DNA of 64,000 nucleotides from NCBI GenBank assembly GCA_002733575.1, contig NVWB01000003.1, positions 39,197 through 103,196 of the forward strand. Direction: 5' to 3'. The first letter of the stretch is position 1; each line of letters starts with the position of its first letter. Under the pieces are notes generated by a model. That model worked only from the letters and a program-made list of their open reading frames with translations, did not search any database and was not told the DNA's origin. Below, piece after piece: positions 1 to 8,418 of the stretch. The translations under genes were made by a program, and so were the position numbers. The DNA is from Blastopirellula sp. (GTDB lineage Bacteria; Planctomycetota; Planctomycetia; Pirellulales; Pirellulaceae).

Positions 1-534
1 TTCCGTGATGAGAATAAAAAATTCGATGCCTATTGGCGAGATGTCGGCACGTTAGACGCATATTACGAGGCCAACATGGATTTGGTTTCTGTTGATCCGA
101 TGCTCAACATGTACGATGAAGCCTGGCCACTTAGAAGCCATCAACCGAATGTTCCGCCACCTAAGTTTGTCTTCTCTGGCCAAACCGATGACAAGCGTCG
201 TGGAGTCGCCTTGGACAGTATCGTGTGTGGCGGATCGATTGTTTCCGGTGGCGAAGTCGAGCACAGCATCCTAGGCCCTCGCGTTCGGGTCAATAGCTTC
301 TCGCAAGTCAAAGATTCGATCTTATTTGAAGGGGTCGATATTGGAAGAAATTCCAGGGTCTGTAATGCGATTATCGATAAAGGGGTAAAAATTCCGGCTG
401 ATACAGAAATTGGAGTTGATCTGGAATTAGATCGCCGACGTGGTTTTACCATTAGCCCTGGCGGAATTGTCGTGATTGCCAAAGGCGATGCGGTCGAAAG
501 CATGGTCCGTGCAGAGCGAGAGCAGGTGGCTTAA
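1..534 (+). CDS. glgC: Glucose-1-phosphate adenylyltransferase, C-terminal part (5' end outside window)
   Basis: The reading frame is open from base 1 and encodes about 177 residues of the C-terminal half of ADP-glucose pyrophosphorylase, which makes ADP-glucose from glucose-1-phosphate and ATP for glycogen synthesis. The first residues ([18 protein letters not shown]) match the family segment that closes the catalytic domain. They are followed by the left-handed beta-helix repeats ([19 protein letters not shown], then [15 protein letters not shown] and [11 protein letters not shown]) that carry allosteric and oligomer contacts. The C-terminal '[16 protein letters not shown]' is also typical. 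The N-terminal nucleotide-binding domain lies upstream of the window. An internal ATG at 76 is not the true start. Confidence 0.93.
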   Translation, partial: FRDENKKFDAYWRDVGTLDAYYEANMDLVSVDPMLNMYDEAWPLRSHQPNVPPPKFVFSGQTDDKRRGVALDSIVCGGSIVSGGEVEHSILGPRVRVNSFSQVKDSILFEGVDIGRNSRVCNAIIDKGVKIPADTEIGVDLELDRRRGFTISPGGIVVIAKGDAVESMVRAEREQVA

Positions 535-808
535 TTGAATTAAGAGGCTTGCTTTTGCTTGGCTTTGTCATAGTAATGGCGCCATCGTTATGACGGTTTG
601 AAGATTTTTCTACAAAGTAGACTACGTTTTCACCATCAAGCCAAGTATGATAGTGGGGGTACGACTCCCTGATTTGATCAGGGGTATATGTCCGGTTGTT
701 TTCGTTCAGGTGAAGACGGGAAGGTTTTCACCTGTTCCGATTTATTGAAATCGACCTCGAATTTTAACTGCCACTATCAATCCTAGAAAATAGCTCTCCT
801 CGATAATT
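535..808. other. Structured intergenic stretch with three hairpins
   Basis: No gene is seen between glgC and the next plus-strand gene. Three inverted repeats follow one another: 567-594 (GTCATA/TATGAC flanking ATGGCGCCAT), 667-683 (CCCTGAT-TTG-ATCAGGG) and 707-734 (CAGGTGAA/TTCACCTG). None has a good U-tract, so they are not classic terminators. They could be a structured leader of the 809 gene, or the glgC 3' end. No known riboswitch class was recognised. Confidence 0.4.
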
Positions 809-2095
809 ATGAATTTTGGATTAGGCACATACGGAATGGATCACGGGAACTCGTCTCAGTGGCCTCAGGGAGTTCCACAGTTTTACGATATCTCTGACCG
901 TGATGCACTCTGTTTCTTTATGAACAAGCGGCAGTTTGAAACGATCAAGGGCTTCCCAATTATCACGGTGCTGCCATTGGTGTCACGCACGATGGATGCT
1001 GATCAGGCATGCTTTGGGGCAGGGTTCTCTCAGCTACTAATGCGTAACTTGATGCTGCTGCCCAATGTCAGTGTACTAGGACCTAGAGACACACCCCGTG
1101 TTCATTTCGAAGATTCCGAAATGGTGGTTGGGGACCATGATCGACGGATTGTCATTACAGGCAAGGTCCGCACCAACGGCAAACAGTGTCGTGCCAAATT
1201 CTATATTCACAGTACGCTGTTTGAATCAGAGAGCATCACCGCCGGGGGAGATACGCCTGAAGAATTCTATATCGATTCGATGAAAGTCTTAACCGAAAAG
1301 TTAGGCGGAAAATATAATGATCGCATCGAACAGCAACTTCAAATAGGCCAGCCCCGCCGGATCGAAAGCTTATTTCATCTGGGGAAATTGTTGCTCGAAG
1401 TGCAGCCCAAGGACATGAAAAAGGCCGCACCTAATTTTTTAAACCTTTATCAGTATGACCCTAGTTTCACAGTTCCGTTATGGAACTATGTTGCTCCGGC
1501 AACAGATCAGACAAGGCAAACGTTTCTGACCGCCATTAAGCGTGACCCTTCCAATGCATTAATGTACTGGATCATGTTTAATCAACTTTGGAAGATTGAC
1601 TCTCAAGCCGATCCCGTGGCCTTTCAGTTTTGTCGAAAAGCGGTTGAAATTTCACCCGGCCTAGCGAGAGCCCATCTCTGCATGTCACATGCGGCTCCGG
1701 TTGATCGACGCATGCTGGCACATGCGATTTTGAGTTATACACTCATTCCACGAAGCACCGAGGCAATCTGCAATTACATTTCGGTATTAAGAAACACCAA
1801 TGGGCCGATTGATCTTCAATACACCTTGGGTGAGGAAGGGATGCGGATTGACTCGAAGAACCCGATCTTGTTTGACCATATGATCGATATCAGTTGCAAA
1901 CAAAATCATTTCAAAGTGGCCATGGAATTTGCCCAAAAAGCATTGGCCCTGTTTTCGCCTGCACCCAATCCTCATGCGATGACCTGTTTAAAACAGAACC
2001 CAGAGCGAGGTAAAGCATTATCGCTCGGAAAATTTAAACCGGTTGATTACTATCAGGCCACCATTCGTAATCTCAAAAAGAAAATCAAACGCTAG
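809..2095 (+). CDS. Unknown protein with TPR-like helical C-terminal half
   Basis: The 428-aa product has no signal peptide and no membrane segment. Residues 1-190 look like a mixed alpha/beta domain with the hydrophobic strands 'FPIITVLPLV' and 'MLLPNVSVLGP'. The rest is helical, with TPR-like helix pairs such as 'DPSNALMYWIMFNQLWKI', 'FCRKAVEISPGLARAHLCMS' and 'MEFAQKALALF'. The tail is very basic (NLKKKIKR). The ATG at 809 has no clear Shine-Dalgarno sequence; an ATG at 836 is a possible alternative. I do not recognise the family. A scaffold or adaptor role is only a guess from the repeats. Confidence 0.75.
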   Translation: MNFGLGTYGMDHGNSSQWPQGVPQFYDISDRDALCFFMNKRQFETIKGFPIITVLPLVSRTMDADQACFGAGFSQLLMRNLMLLPNVSVLGPRDTPRVHFEDSEMVVGDHDRRIVITGKVRTNGKQCRAKFYIHSTLFESESITAGGDTPEEFYIDSMKVLTEKLGGKYNDRIEQQLQIGQPRRIESLFHLGKLLLEVQPKDMKKAAPNFLNLYQYDPSFTVPLWNYVAPATDQTRQTFLTAIKRDPSNALMYWIMFNQLWKIDSQADPVAFQFCRKAVEISPGLARAHLCMSHAAPVDRRMLAHAILSYTLIPRSTEAICNYISVLRNTNGPIDLQYTLGEEGMRIDSKNPILFDHMIDISCKQNHFKVAMEFAQKALALFSPAPNPHAMTCLKQNPERGKALSLGKFKPVDYYQATIRNLKKKIKR

Positions 2096-2102
2096 ACTGA
2101 CA

Positions 2103-2306
2103 TCATACGTTCATTCTACTAGGAATGGTGAATGAATAGAGAATCACCACGGAACCGGTAGAGATCATGCTCCAAGGTGCCCATTCTGGTGGGGTTAATT
2201 TCTGAGAACCTGATTCCAGCAAGATATTCGCTGTATCGACAACTAAACATTCTGCACCCAGAATGATTAGAATAATCCCAAACGCCAAAAACATTGATCG
2301 CCACAT
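2103..2306 (-). CDS. Small two-TM membrane protein
   Basis: The 67-aa product has two hydrophobic segments, residues about 4-24 (SMFLAFGIILIILGAECLVV) and 44-62 (APWSMISTGSVVILYSFTIP), joined by a short polar loop. The start is supported by AAGGAG ten bases upstream of the ATG. It lies tail-to-tail with the 809 gene, only 7 bases from its stop. The overlapping frame at 2119-2304 is a shadow. Function is unknown; I would expect it to sit in the cytoplasmic membrane. Confidence 0.7.
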   Translation of the reverse strand: MWRSMFLAFGIILIILGAECLVVDTANILLESGSQKLTPPEWAPWSMISTGSVVILYSFTIPSRMNV

Positions 2307-2584
2307 AGCTAAGTTACTCCTTCATGTCTCAATTAAATATCTGAGACCTTAACTTACTCTTAGTATCGGCTGTTCTGTGATAGCAGTCTGATTGAATTCT
2401 AAGTGCCTGTTGAATCAAGCATATCACTAGTTATCGATTCAATCGGAACAACCTGCATGATGGGTTGACCAAAACTAATCACGGGACTCTACAGATTCGG
2501 TATTGCATGATTTGGCCGCTCTAGGTATTTATTGCCCCTTGATTATTGACTGAGCGACAATCACCACTTGGGTGCCATATATAA

Positions 2585-2842
2585 ATGACCAATATTCGTA
2601 AACATGCTCTCGTATTGCCCGACTTAGGCTTAGAAGACACCACCTTGCGCGCCATCATCTGGTTAGTGCCCAAAGGGCACACGGTTCGCCAAGGAGATCG
2701 CTTGCTAGAAGTGCTGGCAGGTGAAGTCACCTTTGACGTAGTGGCACCTGCTGCTGGCGTGCTATCAACGAAACTCGTCAATGAAGATGACCGGATTGAA
2801 GTCGGTCAAGATCTCGGTTTTGTAACCAGCCGCGCTGCGTAA
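2585..2842 (+). CDS. Single lipoyl/biotinyl-like domain without the modified lysine
   Basis: The 85-aa product is a lone beta-sandwich of the biotinyl/lipoyl type. It has the family's 'KGHTVRQGDRLLEV' approach strand and the 'VVAPAAGVLSTKLVNEDDRIEVGQDLGFV' second half. In canonical domains the beta-turn is (E)TDKA with a lipoylated lysine. Here the matching positions read LAGEVT, so Glu stands where Lys is expected. The domain therefore probably cannot be lipoylated or biotinylated and may act as a structural or protein-binding module. No 2-oxoacid dehydrogenase or carboxylase gene is nearby. It stands alone on the plus strand, tail-to-tail with rpiB. Confidence 0.8.
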   Translation: MTNIRKHALVLPDLGLEDTTLRAIIWLVPKGHTVRQGDRLLEVLAGEVTFDVVAPAAGVLSTKLVNEDDRIEVGQDLGFVTSRAA

Positions 2843-2876
2843 GTTTACAATCTTGGAACGAGAGAGATCTTCTTTC

Positions 2877-3305
2877 TCAAGCATCAATCTTCGTAATTCG
2901 GCGAAGATGCCGGCCCGCTTCAAAATCTGTATTGAGCCAAGCATCGGTAATAGCAATCGCGGTGGCTTCATCGACCATGCGTTCGCCGATGGAGATCATA
3001 TTGGCATTGTTATGCTGGCGGCACAATTGGGCCGTTTCTTCGTTCCAGCATAAGGCACAGCGGACCCCTGCAATTCGATTCGCGGCCATTGCCTCTCCGT
3101 TGCCTGAGCCACCTAAGACGATTCCTCGCTCGAATTTACCTTCGGCAACTGCTTTGGCGGCAGGAAGAATGAAATCAGGGTAATCACAGGCTTCGTCTGA
3201 ATTGGTCCCAAAATCGGTGACTTGGTGCCCTAGCCCTTGTAGATGCTCAATTAACTTCTGCTTGTAGACAAATCCAGCGTGATCAGAAGCAATAACAATG
3301 TTCAT
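2877..3305 (-). CDS. rpiB: Ribose-5-phosphate isomerase B
   Basis: The 142-aa product interconverts ribose-5-phosphate and ribulose-5-phosphate in the pentose phosphate pathway. The N-terminus MNIVIASDHAGF (substrate-binding DHAG), 'YPDF', 'GGSGNGEAMAANRIAGVRCAL' and 'RQHNNANMISIGERM' are all RpiB signatures. E. coli-type enzymes have a catalytic Cys in the IC-G-T-G-IG loop. Here the loop is LGGSGNGE, as in the mycobacterial type, where a Glu acts as the base. I chose the ATG at 3305 because it begins at the conserved MNIVIASDHAG; a TTG five codons upstream is possible. It ends the minus-strand run that starts at 7327. Confidence 0.93.
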   Translation of the reverse strand: MNIVIASDHAGFVYKQKLIEHLQGLGHQVTDFGTNSDEACDYPDFILPAAKAVAEGKFERGIVLGGSGNGEAMAANRIAGVRCALCWNEETAQLCRQHNNANMISIGERMVDEATAIAITDAWLNTDFEAGRHLRRITKIDA

Positions 3306-3445
3306 TCCGAAGCAACCCAAAGCGAAAATAGATAGAAGCTTAATCCCAGTAGGACCTGTGACTGGGAAAATCCAAACGATACATTTTACTCAAGCCAACC
3401 GGGTTTGACACTGGGGCATCCAGCTTGAGCTAATTAGCCATCGTG

Positions 3446-4822
3446 CTACCGATTGGCCAGATCGTCCCATTGGGTGAACCAAATCGGTTTTTTAGTGGGC
3501 ATTTTTAATGCCAAATTCGTCGCAACTTGGGTTGAAGCAAAGACTTGTCCACTTTCGATTGCGGATGAAAAATCGAGATCTCCCAATAATATCCGCATCA
3601 GAGTCATCGAGGAGAGACGTAGAAAACTTCTACCAAGTTTGTCATCGGTCAAAGAAATTTTGTTCTTTTCGAAATAAAGGCAGTATTTCTCTCCATCTAT
3701 TTCAAGCCCCAATTCACAGGGAAAATCGGCCAAGTTTTGGGCCGCTAATTGGTGAAGCGTGGGAGCCATTTCAGCAAGATACTGAATCGGATCACCGGCC
3801 CTAACAAGTAAATAGTTCCGGTTTATATAACCCCGATTTGTACTCAACACAGAAGAATCGACTTGGCAATCTCGTAATATCTGGTGTAATTCATGCTCCG
3901 GTTCAGCTTGAAATTGAATATGGGTCTGATCATTTTCTAACGCATCAGAGCAGATTCGAGACATCAATATCTCTGCTGGCCGCCGGTCATCGCTGACGGT
4001 CATCATCTCTAGAATAGTGGTTCCAGAGACGACTGCATAGCCAAGAATACGACTGATATCGCCATCGAGTGCGAGTTTATTTCCACCATCGATAGCGATG
4101 TAAATTCTGTCGTAAGCTCGTCGATTGAGTAGCCACTGCCAATGCTCATCGGTGCGAACTGTTGCCCCATACGAGTGCTCAACGCACCTTTCGTAGAGAT
4201 TTCTTAGTGCATCGGTTTCTACTTGACGCCAAAGCCGGACCGAGATCTTTCGCGGTTTGGATGGAGTCAACGATACAATCGGACCTTTATCAACAGGTGC
4301 ATTGAAGGCCGTAAGTAGATCAATCACCGGTGCTTGCGATACATACGACTCGCCTAAAACCGTCCAGCCTTGCTTCAAAAATTGTTGAGGGTGATTTGTG
4401 CGGGTAATCGCAAAACTTGCATTCGATCTTTCAATACGATTATCAATCGCTGCAAACAGAGATTGTGGGATCTCTAAGTCGGAATACTCAGAGGCGGTCA
4501 CAAAATGTTCCACATAAAAAGCATCGACATTCGTGGCCCCCCAGTGAATTTTCCGAGGAACTAAATGTGCATGTCCAACCAGATGTTGCCCAGAACGACA
4601 AATCAAGTGCTCAGCAGGCGAATACCCAGGGCGTTCCAATTGCCAAAGTAAATCGGCCTCGCTCGGCTTCATCAAGGCCCGCTGCATTAATTGGAAGATG
4701 GCAAACCGATCACCCTGTGAAGCTGGTGATATCCGCAGATTTTTCGCGGAAGAGAAAGTCGAGACTTGCTCTGACTTACAAGGACGCGACTTCACAGTTT
4801 GGTAAGAAGCTACGGGACGCAT
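3446..4822 (-). CDS. GNAT-type N-acetyltransferase with C-terminal SCP2-like domain (Eis-like layout)
   Basis: The 458-aa product starts with a GNAT-like domain at about residues 29-160 (LRISPASQGDRFAIFQLMQRAL, AFYVEHFVTASEYSDLEIPQSLFAAIDNRI). A second GNAT-like half follows at about 195-340 (RLWRQVETDALRNLYERC, ILGYAVVSGTTILEMM). The last 100 residues resemble a sterol-carrier-like domain (LGLEIDGEKYCLYFEKNKISLT, FLRLSSMTLMRILLGDLD). This GNAT-GNAT-SCP2 order is the layout of Eis-type acetyltransferases. The acceptor substrate cannot be told from sequence. It sits on the same strand as and about 100 bases downstream of the BshC-like gene. Confidence 0.7.
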   Translation of the reverse strand: MRPVASYQTVKSRPCKSEQVSTFSSAKNLRISPASQGDRFAIFQLMQRALMKPSEADLLWQLERPGYSPAEHLICRSGQHLVGHAHLVPRKIHWGATNVDAFYVEHFVTASEYSDLEIPQSLFAAIDNRIERSNASFAITRTNHPQQFLKQGWTVLGESYVSQAPVIDLLTAFNAPVDKGPIVSLTPSKPRKISVRLWRQVETDALRNLYERCVEHSYGATVRTDEHWQWLLNRRAYDRIYIAIDGGNKLALDGDISRILGYAVVSGTTILEMMTVSDDRRPAEILMSRICSDALENDQTHIQFQAEPEHELHQILRDCQVDSSVLSTNRGYINRNYLLVRAGDPIQYLAEMAPTLHQLAAQNLADFPCELGLEIDGEKYCLYFEKNKISLTDDKLGRSFLRLSSMTLMRILLGDLDFSSAIESGQVFASTQVATNLALKMPTKKPIWFTQWDDLANR

Positions 4823-4925
4823 TAGCTCCGACTCCCTTCAATGATATCGTCAAAATCCCTTTTCAAACAAAGACCTTTTGGTTGTCTTATTCTATCTCTG
4901 TTTGAACTGACAGTACACCATTAAC

Positions 4926-6575
4926 TTAGGGTCGATTTGAAGCCAAGTCCAGTAGTAAAATCGGTAAAGTTTGTATTGGGAACAAACTAAACGAATATTC
5001 TCGAGAGAATGCGATCCGATCAATCCGAGTCTCGAACTGGACTTTATCCAGTTTACCAAGTAGTTTGTCCCGAGTTGATTGGACATACGCCTGCAAAGCA
5101 TGGTTGGCTTGTTCGATTGCCCGATGCCGCTCTGACAGCCGGTTACCCGCAACTTCGGCTTTAATCCAGTGCTGTTTATCTGAAATGATCTGGAGAATTA
5201 TTTCCTGCTCATCAAGTGAGAGGCCATCCATTGTAAGAGAACGATCTGGATTAAATCGCAAATCTCGCAACTGTCTTTTTAGGCTCGCAATCTTTCCAGC
5301 ATCCATTCGCTGCTTCATAAGTGGCAGATAGACGGAAGCGGTTGCGGTCGCAAACTGAGGAGCAGAAAACCCAAAAAATCGTTCGATGATCGAGTCAGTT
5401 AGTTGGTCGTACTTGGCTCCGCCGATGCCATGCACAAACAAATCAGATATAAACATCCGAGCAAACATCGTTGTCATTAAGGCCCGAGGACGTATCGAGA
5501 TCCCTTTCTCTACCAACTCTAAGAACTGTTTCTGGAATTGATCACGATCTTTTGAAATAATTGCGGACCATGAATGGTTATCACTTAGTTTCAATCCGGT
5601 CGTTGTTTGCTCAACAAACAATCGCTGCCGCTGTGGACGCTCGGTAGACCAAACCCAAAATGGGAGTTCATACTGGTTGCCGCTCTGTTCCAACTCTGGC
5701 ACGGGATGTGAACTGCTTCGGATTTTATGAACCGAACGATACTCGCGAATGGCCGAGTTATAGATTTCCTGAAAAGTCTCAATCTGGGACGCGATGTGCA
5801 GGAAGAAATGATGAAATGCAGATGAACTATCAACCAACTGGCCCAAGGGTATTTCTAGCGTTTGCAGATTCGCTTGAGCCTCAAGCGTATGTCGTGCTTG
5901 TGCGAAAGCTCGACCGATATTTCCGTGTGATTTAACGGCTTCCGTTACCAGCGGCCAAAGAGTCTCAATCAGTGGGTCTTGCACCTTCGACGAAAGCTGC
6001 TCACGCACACGCTCTCCGAAGGATTCAAACTTTGCATCATCTACCACTTGACGCATTTGCCACGGGATTTGTGCGGTTGCCTGATCGTAAGCAACAGTGG
6101 ATTGAGACAACTGTGATGGCAAACCATTTACCGATTCAACATCCACAGGCACCGTAATCGAAGGGGCAGAAATCGTATCATTATCAATAATCAGATTAAT
6201 CGCAGTTCCACCCGCTAACTTTGCCATACGGTCAATCACAAAGTTTTTGAACCAGACCCCTGGATGAAACAAGGCAGGCTGATGGCCCGATAGGATTAGC
6301 GGAGTAGATGGGTTAGTATCGCTGGGAACATCAAACGATTCTCTGTAAGCAAACGTGTATTTCTTTGCTTCACATAATAAGTGCTGGCGAGCCTGAGTCT
6401 GCAATTCAAGAAACGGAGTGCCGGTAATTTCTATGTGCTGGAACTTTGAAAGTCGGTGTTGATTTGTCGCGATAGTCTTAGGCAGTAGATCGAGTCCCGG
6501 TTCAAGCAACACGCCAGCGTGCTGCTGTGGGGCACGCAATTTACGATATTGTACTGCTCCGCCAGTTTGGGACAT
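4926..6575 (-). CDS. BshC-like protein (possible cysteine-adding enzyme of low-molecular-weight thiol synthesis)
   Basis: The 549-aa product has the length and layout of BshC, the enzyme proposed to attach cysteine to glucosamine-malate in bacillithiol synthesis. 'ILSGHQPALFHPGVWFKNF' (about residue 95) stands where BshC has its TGQQAGLFGGPLYT-like motif, followed by a 'LIIDNDT' segment. A later 'RPRALMTTMFARMFISDLFVHGIGGAKYD' resembles the BshC 'LRPVVQD...GGPGEIAYW' block. A long helical region follows. Similarity is distant, so orthology is uncertain. The ATG at 6575 follows the stop of the glycosyltransferase gene by 17 bases; a TTG one codon earlier is possible. BshA and BshB are not in the window. 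Confidence 0.55.
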   Translation of the reverse strand: MSQTGGAVQYRKLRAPQQHAGVLLEPGLDLLPKTIATNQHRLSKFQHIEITGTPFLELQTQARQHLLCEAKKYTFAYRESFDVPSDTNPSTPLILSGHQPALFHPGVWFKNFVIDRMAKLAGGTAINLIIDNDTISAPSITVPVDVESVNGLPSQLSQSTVAYDQATAQIPWQMRQVVDDAKFESFGERVREQLSSKVQDPLIETLWPLVTEAVKSHGNIGRAFAQARHTLEAQANLQTLEIPLGQLVDSSSAFHHFFLHIASQIETFQEIYNSAIREYRSVHKIRSSSHPVPELEQSGNQYELPFWVWSTERPQRQRLFVEQTTTGLKLSDNHSWSAIISKDRDQFQKQFLELVEKGISIRPRALMTTMFARMFISDLFVHGIGGAKYDQLTDSIIERFFGFSAPQFATATASVYLPLMKQRMDAGKIASLKRQLRDLRFNPDRSLTMDGLSLDEQEIILQIISDKQHWIKAEVAGNRLSERHRAIEQANHALQAYVQSTRDKLLGKLDKVQFETRIDRIAFSREYSFSLFPIQTLPILLLDLASNRP

Positions 6576-6592
6576 CAATAGACAACTTTACA

Positions 6593-7327
6593 CTAAACAG
6601 AAGCGGCAGCAGGAACTTGAGAAAAGTCTGTGCCTACTCTGGCAATGGAACGATCAATGACTAAGTGATAATAATTCAGGCGGGTCGATCCATCGTCTAA
6701 CACACCGCCGAAAGAACGGTTCTCATCTAAGTAGATCAGTGGAACAGGTAGCTCGATAATCTTCAACTGTTGTGCGGCAGATTCGACCCAAAGCTCCAGC
6801 GGCATCGCGTATCCGAGTTCGGTGATGTTTAATTCCCGAATGGCACTAACTCGATACGCTTTAAATCCACAAAAGGCATCGGTCAACTGATAGCCCAACA
6901 ACCGATTTAATTCAGCGGTGACAATTTTATTAATTCGTCGACGTTGCTCTGGCGGTAAGCTATCGCCTTCGTACTGTTTGAGATAACGACTTCCCGAGAC
7001 GATATCAACATTTTTACAAGCTGCCACAAATCGTGGAATCCGCTGAGGTTCATGCTGGCCATCACAATCAATTGTGACAACGATCTCATAGTCCTCTTGC
7101 TCGGCATATTCAAATGCGGTTTTCAGTGCGGCCCCATAGCCCAAGTTCTTTTCGTGAGTCACGACTTGAATATCGGTTCGCTGTTTTAACAACTCAGACG
7201 TGTTATCGCTGGAACCATCGTCGACTACTAGCACATGCTCGCTGTAGCGCAGAACTTCATCCAACACTTCATTAACTGTGTCTTGTTCGTTAAATACAGG
7301 TAAAGCGGTGAGTGCCCGTTTCTTCAT
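6593..7327 (-). CDS. Family 2 glycosyltransferase (dolichyl/polyprenyl-phosphate sugar synthase type)
   Basis: The 244-aa product is a cytoplasmic GT-A glycosyltransferase. It begins KKRALTALPVFNEQDTV and has the nucleotide-binding 'HVLVVDDGSSDNT', the metal-binding DxD in 'TIDCDGQHEP', 'GSRY', and 'DAFCGFKAYR'. There is no C-terminal membrane segment. These features fit DPM1-like enzymes that load a sugar onto a lipid or glycan acceptor; the acceptor is unknown. I chose the ATG at 7327 because it begins right before the conserved strand; a TTG at 7387 would add 20 residues of low quality. It is the first gene of a minus-strand run down to rpiB. Confidence 0.88.
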   Translation of the reverse strand: MKKRALTALPVFNEQDTVNEVLDEVLRYSEHVLVVDDGSSDNTSELLKQRTDIQVVTHEKNLGYGAALKTAFEYAEQEDYEIVVTIDCDGQHEPQRIPRFVAACKNVDIVSGSRYLKQYEGDSLPPEQRRRINKIVTAELNRLLGYQLTDAFCGFKAYRVSAIRELNITELGYAMPLELWVESAAQQLKIIELPVPLIYLDENRSFGGVLDDGSTRLNYYHLVIDRSIARVGTDFSQVPAAASV

Positions 7328-7820
7328 GTAATCTCGCAAATTCAATCCTGGGAACAGTCTTGCTTGAGGCAATGCAGAGCCAAGCAACCCATTCTACGGG
7401 GGAGATGATAGTATCGTCAACTTGCTGGTGGCAATAAGTGAATGTATTAAAGTAGTGTAAACCATGTGCTTATAACTACTTAAACAAAACAGAAAAACGT
7501 GGAATGAAATCTAAGATGCCGCTCGACTCGACAAAGTTGCAGGGTTTTATAAATAAAACGTAAGAGAACAGCCCCAATTGGCACATCTGGCTGAGAGTAT
7601 CTAACCCTTGAGATCGTGGAGATGATTTTTTTGAGGCATTTTTGCAGGGGCGAAAACAATCATCTGGTATGTTGAATGTGAAACAACTTTGGATTTGAAA
7701 ATCTGTAGGTCAGTGCTGTGCCTGACGGAGATTGAGAACCGACACCACTTCATAGTCAGGCACAGCACTGACCTACGTCAAATACAATTGGAGCCTATTT
7801 TATTCTAGGCTCACCGCAAC
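7328..7820. other. Intergenic region between divergent genes, containing a REPIN-like element
   Basis: No gene is seen. The AT-rich stretch presumably holds promoters for the flanking divergent genes, but no convincing -35/-10 pair was picked. The only clear structure is the 72-base inverted-repeat element at 7705-7776, described separately. Confidence 0.5.
7705..7776 (+). repeat. REPIN-like palindromic element, copy 1
   Basis: Two perfect 22-base inverted arms (7705-7726 and 7755-7776) flank a 28-base centre. Each arm starts with the outward-facing tetranucleotide GTAG followed by an imperfect hairpin (GTCAG, a bulged T, GC-TGT-GC, CTGAC). This is the layout of REP sequences mobilised by RAYT transposases and of REP doublets (REPINs). 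The same element occurs at 20166-20237 in inverted orientation, with 16 identical bases at one side of the centre. No RAYT gene is in the window. Confidence 0.85.
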
Positions 7821-8402
7821 GTGTACCCTCTTGTTGACGTAGTCAACCCAGTTTGCGAGCAAACTTGGCTACCCGATTTCGGTGATAGAATCAAAGGAGC
7901 GAGTTACTTGGAATACGAAGAGTTTTGCAGTAACACAAATGCGGAACGCACTGTTTGGCAATTAAAAAAATGGCCCACCGTTGTGTGGATAGCCTTGGGC
8001 TTGAAAGAGACGCTCATCTATTGCGGTGCATTATCAGTAGTGCTCGCCCCATGTTTGATACTTGCCGCCTATGCTCTGAGCACACAAAGATTTGGGTTGT
8101 TAGTTTGGGTGGCATTTGCTTTATGGGGATTTTGGTCAAGCAGCACCGGCCCCACGGGTATCGGGTGCGTCGCGTCGATGATACTAGCCATCATCGGCGT
8201 AAGCAGTTCAGTGATTCTTCAAGACCGTGTTTTGTTTGCTGCCGGGATCATTCCAGGTGCAACATGGGTTTGTTCATGTGCAGTCATGGGAACAACCGCT
8301 TCTTACTTGATCGATGCGTTATGTGCTTCAAAGGAAACATTCGACGAACTTAGGGCTCGTGGACTTTTGTTTAAAGGATGGGAGACGGAGAATTTGTCTT
8401 GA
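7821..8402 (+). CDS. Membrane protein of unknown function
   Basis: The 193-aa frame has about four hydrophobic segments between residues 52 and 165 (VVWIALGLKETLIYCGALSV, VLAPCLILAAYAL, FGLLVWVAFALWGFW, ASMILAIIGVSSSVIL, AAGIIPGATWVCSCAVMGT). A soluble tail follows (SKETFDELRARGLLFKGWE). The GTG at 7821 is the first possible start; a TTG before LEYEEFCSNTNAERTVW (about 7909) is equally possible, since no in-frame ATG lies near the N-terminus. A plus-strand frame at 7955-8353 is a shadow. The family is not recognised. Confidence 0.55.
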   Translation: MYPLVDVVNPVCEQTWLPDFGDRIKGASYLEYEEFCSNTNAERTVWQLKKWPTVVWIALGLKETLIYCGALSVVLAPCLILAAYALSTQRFGLLVWVAFALWGFWSSSTGPTGIGCVASMILAIIGVSSSVILQDRVLFAAGIIPGATWVCSCAVMGTTASYLIDALCASKETFDELRARGLLFKGWETENLS

Positions 8403-8418
8403 AGAGCAACTGGGTTTC

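Noticed and set aside
4417-4905. 162-aa plus-strand frame
   Set aside because: Antisense to the GNAT/SCP2 gene, which has clear domain content; the frame has no recognisable motif and no Shine-Dalgarno site.
7579-7595. TGGCAC candidate for a third sigma-54 promoter
   Set aside because: There is no TTGC at the required distance (ATCTGGCTG follows).
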